This document shows positions 37,101-49,100 of a stretch of 64,000 nt of DNA, piece after piece (positions within the stretch are counted from its first letter, which is position 1; the number at the start of each line of letters is the position of its first letter). Source of the DNA: Maniola hyperantus (Eukaryota > Arthropoda > Insecta > Lepidoptera > Nymphalidae); NCBI RefSeq assembly GCF_902806685.2, contig NC_048550.1, positions 2,957,383 to 3,021,382 of the forward strand, written 5' to 3'. The notes below the pieces were generated by a model. It saw nothing but the letters and a program-made list of their open reading frames with translations, had not been told where the DNA came from and did not search any database. The position numbers and the translations under genes were made by a program.

Positions 37101-40100
37101 ACACTTTGAAATTTTTATTATTTGTTGATTTCAGCGCCAATAGAAACTGGTGATTCTATAAAAATTTCAATTCTACCTCACGGTTCATGACGTACAGATA
37201 CAGCCCTCTGACAGAAAGACAGACGGACGGACAGCAGAGGCTTATTAATTTATGGTCCGTTGGCACTTACCATCGGGTACCCTAAAAAGATTGGATTGCG
37301 GCAAAATTGCGGCAATGCGTCATAGCGCCGCGCAGGGTGTCCTTTCTGTTCGATAAAAGTAGGAGGGGGAGGCGTGGGTACCGCTCATAAGATCAATAGG
37401 TACCTACTGTAACCGGTGCGGTGGCATTGTGAACTAAAGTGAGAGAAAACTCCATAGAGATAGTATAAAACATATTCATCCAAGGAACTCGGTTTGATCC
37501 TGTAGGGCGATTGTCTAAAACAGGCATCAATCATTATTACAATCTCAATTGCTCTGATTGGCTAAATTTGAGCGATTCTTGTTGCAACATGACGGTTTGT
37601 TCCGGCGCTTCTTTTGCTTGTTCTCAGGTGGAAGAAGCGCCGGAATAACCAGCTCTTAGCTTTAAGTTGTGATGTGTGGCACAGTTGTATAAATAAACGT
37701 CTTTTCTTTCTTTCTTTCTTTCTTTCAACAATGCATTGTAGCCAATCGTGAGCGAGCGTTAACCAATAAGAGATGATTGCGATCGTGACATTGTAGCTGT
37801 CATTCTCCCGCAATCGCGCAGTTGAATCGAAGATATTATGTCAAATATTAGACTATGGTGACGTAAAAACCAAAGAAAAATAGGCTATTCATGGGCTACA
37901 TAATAGCAATGTAGGAACATATTTTGACGCCGTCGTGTCGTCGCCGACGTCGAAGCCTCGACGTTTTGTTATAAGCTCCCTCTGTTCTGTGGTGAACTGT
38001 GGCGGTGGGTAGGTAGCGAGGTACACATTCATAACTAGGTATACATCCCGCATTTTGCTCGAACAATGTTTGGTAACATCGAAATGGCGTCATTTTAACG
38101 TCAGCCGAAATAAAAACATACCATCAGCTCGAAACTTCAGTCTAGTGCTAACGTCACTAAATGGCGGTCATGCGCATTAGCAATTTGCGGGACTAAATCT
38201 TTTGTGTCAAGATTTTTACTTTCGGAAGAAGATTTTTTTTTTTTTTTTTTAATTTGAAACCACAATTAGCCATTCTCCTCTTGTCTTGTCCCGCTCTGAT
38301 TTTGAGAAAACCTCAGATCAAACAGAAACAAACTCTTGACTGACTGACTGACAGACAACGCACAGCTTGCACAGAGGGTTGGTCAAAAACCGTATCCCAC
38401 TCCAGTCTCCACCCTAATAATTTTATTACATTAGAACTTAGAAGAAATAAATCAAGTAGGTACTTACCTAAAATATTATTTATATATGTACCTATGTAAT
38501 ACACTTATTTATAATTTCAATGACAGTAGAACTAAAATGAAATACTGTGAAGGTAGCAATATATATGTAGGGTACTGGATTAGTTGAAGGTCGCAACTTA
38601 ATGTGCCTATGCCGTGTTAGGCTCTAGGCATGAGCTAACACCTACATTGTATGACCGTTCCGTATAAACCTTGGTGATTAAATACCTAGAATAACTCGCC
38701 TGTCTTTATATGGTTAATGCATAAGTATTTTAGATTCAGATATATAATATACTGTACGGTGTACCCGTATAACTGTGATAGCCTAGTGGTTAGGACGTCC
38801 ACCTTCTAATCGGAGGTCGGGGGTACGAACCCAGACACGCACCTCTAACTTGTCGGAGTTAATTAATTAAATATCACATGCTTTAACGGTGAAGGAAAAC
38901 ATCGTGAGGAAACCTGCATGCCTGAGGGGTCTCCATAATGTTCTCAAAGGTGTGTGTGAAGTCTACCAATCCGCACATGGCGAGCGTGGTAGACTATGGC
39001 CAAACCCTTCTCACTCTGGGAGGAGACCCGTGCACTGCAGTGAGCCGGCGATGGATTGATCATGATGATGATGATGGTGTACCCGCTTGGCTAAAACGAC
39101 TCGTGGGCTAGGGACTATAGGATGCAATGCGCACCTGACCTTAGGAATGCTTACGAGCCGTATCAGTTATACCTACCTATAAATATAATCAACGTCCTGT
39201 CAGACACCTATATGCTATGTAGGCCCCAACTACCTACGCACTGTAACTAATTAGGTCTAGGTATCTACTTTGAACGTAGATTAGGCACTACTATCAATCT
39301 GACTAGACACAGCTCTAGTCTATTAGAACGGTTTATCAGATGTCCAGGATTCTCTTTACTTTCTGAAATGCAATTGTAATAATAATTGTCTTACTCGATC
39401 CTGTAAGATTCGAAATCATTGCAGTTTTGGTCTTGATTTGATTCAATCGTCGCCCTTGGTTCATTTAGGTATCTATTTAGGCTTCTTCTAGTATTGGTTT
39501 ATAATTACTTAATGAGGCTAAATCAAAATCCATACTATACTTACTATAATATTATAAATGCGAAAGTGTGTCTGTCTGTCTGTCTGTCTGCTAGCTTTTC
39601 ACGGCCCAACCGTTCAACAGATTTTGATGAAATTTGGTACAGAGTTAGCTAATATCCCGGGGAAGGACATAGGCTACTTTTCATCCCGGAAAATTGATGA
39701 GTTCGCACGGGATTTTTAAAACTTAAATCCACGCGTACGAAGTCGCGGGCATCAGCTAGTATTATCATAAAATGATAAAATCGTAGTCCACATTCGGTGC
39801 TGACTCTACTTTTCTCCAAGCCTTCTATCTTCTTTTGAACGCCTTATGCTTCAACTTACCTTAAAAATTAATGCACATATCTTAAAAGGAAATTCTTCTT
39901 ACAGACGCGTTCCGGAGCGTTGGAGAAAAAACTGCATCCCTCTTCGAAAAAAAGAAGAAGGATGCAGATCAGGTCGCGGCAGAGACGGCCACAGAAGCGG
40001 GGCAGATCGCTGATAACCAGATGAAGAAGGCTGGAGAAGCGGTCACCAGCGTGGAGAAGGCTGCTTCTGACGCTGCTAACTCTGGTTTGTACTACTATAT

Positions 40101-43100
40101 GTTAGTTAAGGAACAAGAAGCATGTAGAGCAGCTTGCGTCATAGAGATCACGAGGCAGTGCGCGTGGTTGATGACCAGGTGAAGAAGGCTGGAGAACTGG
40201 TCACCGGTGTGGAGAAGGCTGGAGAACTGGTCACCGGTGTGGGGAAGACTGCATCTGACGCTGCTAACTCTGGTTAGTAGTACTCATGTTAGTTAAGGAA
40301 CAAGAAGCATGTAGCGTAGCTCACGGCCGAGACGGTCACAGAGGCGGAGCACATAGTTGAAGACCAGGTGAAGAAGGCTGGAGAACTGGTCACCGGTGCG
40401 TAAAAGGCTGCTTCTGACACTGCTAATTCTGGTTTTTAGAACTCTATGTTAGTTAAGAAAGCAGTAGGTACAGGATATAGAGTAGCTCGCATAAGAAAAT
40501 GCCTTAAAGGCGGCCCACGTTGCTGACGACAAGGTGAAGAAGGTCAGAGAACTCATCACCGGTGCGGAAAAGTCTGCTTTTGATACTACTAACTCTGGTT
40601 TTTAGAACTCTATGGTAGTAAAGAAAATAGTAGGTACTGGATGTAGAGTAGCTCGTATAAGAAAATGCCTTAAAGGCGGCCCACGTTGTTGACGACAAGG
40701 TGAAGAAGGTCAGAGAACTCATCACCGGTGAGGAGAAGTCTGCTTCTGACGCTGCTATTATTTGGTTTATTAACTGAATATTAAATGTTAAGAACTTAGA
40801 AGGATTTTATTGGATACACCAGCCTTGGAAGATTTAAATAGAAACAACCTTGTATTAAAAGTATCTAATTTTAATTAAGTACCTATTCGCAGCCTGCGAA
40901 TATATAGATTCTAATCCAGTTATGCAGTAAAGTTTCCCAGGCATTTGAATAGACAGGTAGTTAACGCGATTGTTTTTGTTTATTAGAACTAGTTTGACTA
41001 GTTATTTTAATCAGATACCTGATACATAGTAGAATTATAACTTTTGGTATGATTTTTTAAAATAAATAGATACGTAGGTAGGTTTCTAAATAAAGTAATT
41101 GGCTATTAATCTAAGTATTGGCCTATCTAAGTATTGGTATATAATATGGTCCATAGACCATAATAAATTAAGTTAGGTAGGTACTTACCCATATTAGGTA
41201 GGATATAGGTAGCCTTAAATGTCAAATTCCTCTACAATTACTACATCAAGGTATCAATCTTAGATCTAGACTATGCCCCGGTAAAATCGATGCCCCCTAA
41301 TATCTAAGCTTAGTGAAAAACACATCAAAGTTTTCGAGCTTCTGGAACAAAATTTAAGTTTTAAGTTTTTAACACTTAATTCCAACTTGTGGCGACAAAA
41401 TAGCTAATTCTCACGTCCGCTGATGCAATAATCAAATACTAATAACCTATTCAATTAATTTATACCTAGGTAAAGGAAAATTTACATAATGTATTAACCT
41501 ACAAAATAATAATTTAAAAAGTCATTGGCCTTTGGAATAATAAAACAAAGTTACCTACCTGCCCTACTTAAACATTCATAATATACTTACGTTTCGAACA
41601 GTAAAAATACGGTTTCAAAGAGGTAGGTAGGTAACTTGCAATAATACATAACACAACCGAAAATACATGATGTATTTCACCAACTTCATGAACTTAGGTA
41701 GGTAGGTATTTATTTGTTAGACGTAGCAGGGTTTTTTTAAATTCTATAACAATGGGTATAGTTACCTATGCTAAAACCATAATAATAATCATATTATTAA
41801 AGGATTAGAGAATGGGGTGCATCAAGGTGGTCTGGTTTCTCCTTACCTCTTGAGCGTATACATAAACGATCTAATTATTCTGATACGTTGTACTACAAAG
41901 GTATGTTAACCCTTGTCATATTACAGGTACAAAATAAAATAACTTACTGAAATCATATCAATAATAATACCAAATTGATACTGAAAAATAGATTTTTATT
42001 GGTCAAACTCATATCAGTGAACTTTCGTACACTAAATATTATTATGTAATTTCAAATTGGGATGCGTACAATATAGAACGATTTTCCTTCCCTGGCGACA
42101 ATTATACTGTACCTACAAAAACAATATGAAACCAATAACAAACGTAGTAGATATGCTAATTAGTACAACCTTGATCTATTATACATATAAAATGTGAATT
42201 TCGGCGTCTCGCGTCAGTATTATCTTACATCAGTAAGGTAGAGTGCGTGTTATTATTCGAAAGGTACCTACGCATGACCAGAGTGGCTCCAGAATCTGTA
42301 TAATCCTCCAAAGTGATACCATAATATTGGTATATATATTGCTATCTAATGAAAAATATTGATACCTATCTAATTTAGAAAAATTGCTCGATAAGAGCTT
42401 AGCGAGCTTTTTTAAAATAGGTATTGACAATTTTTTTCCAGTTTATCAGTCTAGGTACAGGTACCTAAATTCTGTCAAAAATGATCGGAATGAAATATTA
42501 TAATAGCTTATACCCGGCATGCGTTTCAATGCCACACGCTCGCCACCTATAATACGATGATGTTACCATGCAAGAAACCTTTACGCAAGTGCCTACATCG
42601 ACTGTACAAAGTTTCAACTCAATCGGATCCGTGCACTCATACATAACACACAAACGAATGAACACATTTTTGTAATATTAGATCTAGAAGTGAAGTAGAA
42701 TTTGAAAGTAAAAAAATACATTTTGTGTTACGTAGACAGGTATTTTGCAAGAGATTCAACAATTAAAAATAAATAATAGCAAATATAATTTAATAATAAA
42801 GCATAATAGTGATGATCACAATAATTGTCAAAAATTACAAAACCTATAAATATAGGCAGGTAGGTACAGCTATATTAATAGACAGTTTTGAATAGAAAAT
42901 AGTAACGTTTTTAATTCGAAGTAACTTTTACAAAGTGTTTGGGAATACTCAGTGCGTAGACCGCGTTCCGAAAGAAAAAAAATTGACAAGTGAATCTACC
43001 AAGTTTAATAGTTGTGTTGTGTTTCCATCAGCCGCCAACGCTAAAAACTCAGCAGTCGACGCCGTGGGCAAGGCTGCCGGTGAAGCCAAGGACGCTGCCA

Positions 43101-46100
43101 GCAAAGCTGTGGATAGTGCTAAAGGTAAGTCATCGAATTAAGTTGTTTTTCCTGTAGAACGTACAGAATTCAGAAAGGAGAGTGAAGAAGGAATCTCCGT
43201 GGAAATGACTAGTGAAGCACCAGTACGCGTTATTGTAAAAACATACGTAATTGCATAGCGGGAAACAGAGGCCAATACCGTACACCGGAAAATTCCGTAC
43301 ATCATGTTGTTTTCGGAAGAAAACCACGTACAGTCTGTGACTGTCGCATAATTTGTTTGTTTAGTCTGTACTATTACGTATTCTGATGGAGCCGCCAAAT
43401 ACTTGTGGCAAACAACTAACAGCAAGCGTGTGGACGGGTGTTTGCATATGCTTGCCAACGCTTTGGAGCGTTCCAATTTGCAGGCAAGCCATCTGTGGTG
43501 TTTGCCGATGCTTGCTGGATGTTGTTTGCCACAAGCGTGAAGCGTGTCCATGAGGTTTAATGAGGCCTCGCATTCTCGCAAGTTTTTTCGTCAGTCCGTG
43601 CCAAGGAATATATTACTTACTCTCTAACGAGGCCCGTGCAATGACAGTGGTGCTAGTAGAGCAAGATCCCCCTACCGCCAGACCTTCCTTGTTTTCTGAC
43701 AAACAAAATGTGTGGGATAGAGTAGCGTTAGTACTTAGTGTGTACTATTAACGTACGCATATCTGCTAGCTTGTGCCGTGGGCCAATTTATGGGTATCAG
43801 CTAGGTACTGAAAGTACCTATTTAAAAAATTTACTTAGTCTGATTGCTGATTTCATGTATTGTTTTACAGAATCTTGTTAATAATTAATATTGAATACTG
43901 CCAGATACTTCCTGTCGGCGGTAATTTCCGCCAGACGCTAAGCTCGCAAAAAAACCATGGTTTATCTTACTGATAGTCTGAGTCGTAATTTTTATATTAT
44001 AATACTCAGGAAATATACATTTAATTCAGCACTCAGACATTAAAAAAGTGAGTAAAGTTTTAACGTGCCTTTAGCGACTGATATCTTTAAATTAGCCGAG
44101 ATAGATACAAGCTAGCAAATATCCGTAGGTACAGTACGCGGCAGAAAATAACGTATATCGACCTTTAGAATGACATTTCGGCTTTGTAGAGCGTTGTCTC
44201 TGTCACTCATAAGTCATAACCTATATGACGTTTTGTCGGTCTCTACGACAGAGACAGTGCTCTACAAATCTGCTATGTCCTTCTAAAGGTCGATGTACCT
44301 ACACTACTTTCTGCCGCGTACTGTAGGTACATTAAAAGTACACTCTATCCCACACATTTTGTTTCTCAGAAAATAAGGAAGGTCTGGCGGCAGTGGGATC
44401 TTGGACCATAGCGGATGGCATGTGATTTTGCGCTCCTCGGTGTTAAGTAATTTCTACCACGAAAATGTAAGCCGTAAGTACGTATTATATACATGTTTTT
44501 TTGGTGTTATTAGTCTATTTCATTTTGTAAGTATATTAATAACTAGCTTATGCTCGCGACTTCGTCCGCGTGGACTACAAAATTTCAAAACCCTATTTCA
44601 CCCCCTTAGGAGTTGAATTTTCAAAAATCCTTTCTTAGCGGATGCCTACGTCATAATTGCTATCTGCATGCCGAATTTAAGCCCGATCCGTCCAGTAGTT
44701 TGAGCTGTGCGTTGATAGACAGTCAGTCAGTCAGTGAGTCATTCAGTCAGTCAGTCAGTCAGTCAGTCACCTTTTCCTTTTATATATATAGATAATATCA
44801 GGGCTGATAATTACGTTTTCATTGTGCATGTTTTTGTGACCACAGGCAGTTAAAATTCAAAATTTCCTTTCGGGTTATTCCGTACAATGTACGACATTAC
44901 CCTTATTTTACCCTATATTAATTAAGTAAGTATACAAATGTTCACCGCTGAACTTATCTTACTTATCTCTCTCAAAATGTGTTATTTTTCTGTACTCTCG
45001 CCCTTCCTCATTCGTACTGTTTTGTTTCAGGTGGCTCCTAGAAAGAAAATAATATGTACCTGGTCGCCACGAAAAGTGTAGTAATTTATGAATTTTAAAA
45101 CTTAAATAAACGTTAAATCAATAAAAAATTATTATTTTATTTTACACACGCTGTATGCCTACAGCAATAAGACAAAACTACTAGTGACGTAGTCTAAACC
45201 GAACGGCATAGTAAGTTGCTAAGTGACCAAACTCTTTAAATAATATAGTGATTAAAAAAAATCTGAATGTAGTACTAAGAAGGGAAAATCTTGGTCAGAT
45301 ACCAGGAGTAAAGTTGAGAAGAAGAAAGTTTTGTGGTTCTTGTTCTTCGTCCGCGTGGAATACACAAATTGCAAACCCCTATTTTACGCCCTTAGGGGTT
45401 AAATTTTAAAAAATCCGGAAATTCTTAACGGATGTCAGATGTCTACAACATAATAGCTATCTGCAAGCCAAATTTCAGCCCGATCCGTCCAGTGGTTTGA
45501 GTTGTGCGTTGATAGATCAGTCTGCATCTCGAGCGCACCCCGATATCGAGGCGTGTAGGTATAGCTCGCGTTTCGTCCGTTTGTATGAAGTTGGAATACT
45601 GTATGATAATATTACCGTGCTTTAACGTTCGCATATTATATTTGCTAGCTTGGACCAAGCGCTACGGGGTTAGTCTATTATATTTAGAATACGTGACGTA
45701 ATTTAGTACATCATCCGTATTGTTAGGTTCGAGGACTTTATTTTCTCAAAAAACAAAAGTTTACAAACAAGATCTTGAAGAAGAGAAGAGATTTGTTCGC
45801 TAAGATACTTACCTTATTTTTTTATTTTACGTTATCTTGATTTCTCTTTTTTTTATTTAAATTTATTTTGCACTAGCTTATGCTCGCGACCTCGTCCACG
45901 TGCCGTGCCAATGCCAAATTTCAGCCCGATCCATCCAGTAGTTTGAGCTGTGCGTTGATAAATCAGTCAGTCAGTCACCTTTTCCTTTTATATATTTAGA
46001 TTCCTTTTATTTTATCTCCTTAGATAATATCGCAACAGCTGCAGCTAATTCGAAAAAGGCCGCCGAGTCAGCTATGAACACAACAAAAGGTAAGGTGTTT

Positions 46101-49100
46101 TCATTTTAATACCTAATCATCATAGTACCTCGGAGTAACATTTGCACGCAGTTCTTGTTCTTACTTGTTATGGTGCTAGTATAAAATGTATCTACACAAA
46201 ATTTATTCGCAGTAGAAACAAAAATATATATCAGCTAACTAATTGCATGTTACTCTGTTTTAACTGGAAGGTACATTACGCGTCACGAAACTTGAAACAG
46301 TGTTATATAGATCTTTGTTAGAACAAAAATATAACACCTTAAAACCAACAATAATTGATCACTTCGATGCCAACAACTGTTTCAGCTTTCGTAACGAGAG
46401 CTATAGTTAGATAATTATATAATATTAATTATAAATAAATATAAATAATATTAATTCATCAATTCGCTACGACCGAAGAGATCACTCGCGGGACGAAAGG
46501 AATTCGATGCTTATCCTCGTATAAAGTATAATATAGGTACTTAGGTAGTAGGTACCAATCAAAGTAAAAAAAAGTAAAGTCCATTTTAGTTTTAACATCC
46601 TAGAAAACTTGTTTAAACGATAGCCTTTAATTTAATTTTCCTGGCGGCAATTTTTTTAATTTTTAGTATTTGTTGACTAGTAATTTTGTTTTTTGTTTTT
46701 TTATTATTTAACGATGTTTTCGGTATTATTTATTGGTTAATAGGGTATTAAACATTATAATGCTATATGTATTTATATTTCATATTGTATTAGATACAGC
46801 TCAAAGCACTGTAGAAACTGCACAAAATGCGGCTCAAAGTGCCTTAGGAACTGGAAAATCTTACGCTGCTAGTGCCAAAGGTATATTATAAATTTTTCGT
46901 GTTTAATAGTTACTTTACGAAATAGAATTTCAATATAATTTTCGTAAATTGTAGATGCTGTGTCAAGCACATTACAAGGTGCTGCAGATACTACGCAAAA
47001 AACTGCACAATCTGCCTTTGATACCGGAAAGTCATACGCTGTAGGCGCTAAAGGTAATTTTGTTTAATGCGGTGTAATTATGTTTATTTTACGCACTAGG
47101 TATTCAATATTTATTTCGTATTGTAGATACTGCATCAAGCACATTACAAGGTGCTGCAGATACTACGCAAAAAACTGCACAATCCGCTTTCGATACCGGA
47201 AAATCATACGCTGTAGGCGCTAAAGGTAATTTTGTTTAATGCCGTGTAATTATGTTTATTTTACGCACTAGGTATTCAATATTTATTTCGTATTGTAGAT
47301 ACTGCATCAAGCACATTACAAGGTGCTGCAGACACTACGCAAAAAACTGCACAATCTGCTTATGATACCGGAAAATCATACGCTGTAGGCGCTAAAGGTA
47401 ATTTTGTTTTAGCCACTGTAATATTATTTACTTTACGCAATAGGTTTTCAATATTTATTTCGTATTGTAGATACTGCATCAAGCACATTACAAGGTGCTG
47501 TAGATACTTCGCAAAAAGCTGCACAATCCGCTTTTGATACCGGAAAATCATATGCTGTAGGCGCTAAAGGTAATTTTGTTTAATGCGGTGTAATTATGTT
47601 TATTTTACGCACTAGGTATTCAATATTTATTTCGTATTGTAGATACTGCATCAAGCACATTACAAGTTGCTGCAGATACTACGCAAAAAACTGCACAATC
47701 CGCTTTCGATACCGGAAAATCATACGCTGTAGGCGCTAAAGGTAATTTTGTTTAATGCCGTGTAATTATGTTTATTTTACGCACTAGGTTTTCAATATTT
47801 ATTTCGTATTGTAGATACCGTATCAAGCACATTACAAGGTGCTGCAGATACTACGCAAAAAACTGCACAATCTGCTTTTGATACCGGAAAATCATACGCT
47901 GTAGGCGCTAAAGGTAATTTTGTTTAATGCCGTGTATTTATGTTTACTTTACGCACTAGTTTTTCAATATTTATTTCGTATTGTAGATACTGCATCAAGC
48001 ACATTACAAGGTGCTGTAGATACTTCGCAAAAAACTGCACAATCCGCTTTTGATACCGGAAAATCATATGCTGTAGGCGCTAAAGGTAATTTTGTTTAAT
48101 GCCGTGTAATTATGTTTACTTTACGCACTAGGTATTCAATATTTATTTCGTATTGTAGATACTGCATCAAGCACATTACAAGGTGCTGCAGACACTACGC
48201 AAAAAACTGCACAATCTGCTTATGATACCGGAAAATCATACGCTGTAGGCGCTAAAGGTAATTTTGTTTTAGCCACTGTAATATTATTTACTTTACGCAA
48301 TAGGTTTTCAATATTTATTTCGTATTGTAGATACTGCATCAAGCACATTACAAGGTGCTGTAGATACTTCGCAAAAAACTGCACAATCCGCTTTTGATAC
48401 CGGAAAATCATATGCTGTAGGCGCTAAAGGTAATTTTGTTTAATGCGGTGTAATTATGTTTATTTTACGCACTAGGTATTCAATATTTATTTCGTATTGT
48501 AGATACTGCATCAAGCACATTACAAGGTGCTGCAGATACTACGCAAAAAACTGCACAATCCGCTTTCGATACCGGAAAATCATACGCTGTAGGCGCTAAA
48601 GGTAATTTTGTTTAATGCCGTGTAATTATGTTTATTTTACGCACTAGGTTTTCAATATTTATTTCGTATTGTAGATACCGTATCAAGCACATTACAAGGT
48701 GCTGCAGATACTACGCAAAAAACTGCACAATCTGCTTTTGATACCGGAAAATCATACGCTGTAGGCGCTAAAGGTAATTTTGTTTAATGCCGTGTATTTA
48801 TGTTTACTTTACGCACTAGTTTTTCAATATTTATTTCGTATTGTAGATACTGCATCAAGCACATTACAAGGTGCTGTAGATACTTCGCAAAAAACTGCAC
48901 AATCCGCTTTTGATACCGGAAAATCATATGCTGTAGGCGCTAAAGGTAATTTTGTTTAATGCCGTGTAATTATGTTTACTTTACGCACTAGGTTTAATAA
49001 TTATTTCGTATTGTAGATACCGTATCAAGCACATTACAAGGTGCTGCAGATACTACGCAAAAAACTGCACAATCTGCTTTTGATACCGGAAAGTCATACG

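Larger units (their letters stand above)
22219..39904 (+). other. 17.7-kb first intron of the exon-array gene, transposon-filled
   Basis: No other gene is supported inside it. It contains the MITEs, SINEs, Lep1-like elements and LINE fragments listed separately. Stretches without a recognised repeat (about 23275-25180, 26740-27700, 28100-28700, 34790-35340) are AT-rich with no splice-linked open frames. Enhancers could lie here, but I see no specific sites. Confidence 0.55.

Noticed and set aside
42840..42880. TATAAATA motif as an alternative promoter for the exon-array gene
   Set aside because: No ATG follows before the exon 3 acceptor, and no first exon with a donor is evident. The motif is expected by chance in sequence this AT-rich.
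42935..43141. 68-codon open frame read as a separate small gene
   Set aside because: It starts at GTG, not ATG, and its useful part is exon 3 of the exon-array gene behind a good acceptor (ccatcag).
43138..43581. 147-codon minus-strand open frame
   Set aside because: It lies across a palindromic MITE and intron sequence, with no splice partners or recognisable motif.
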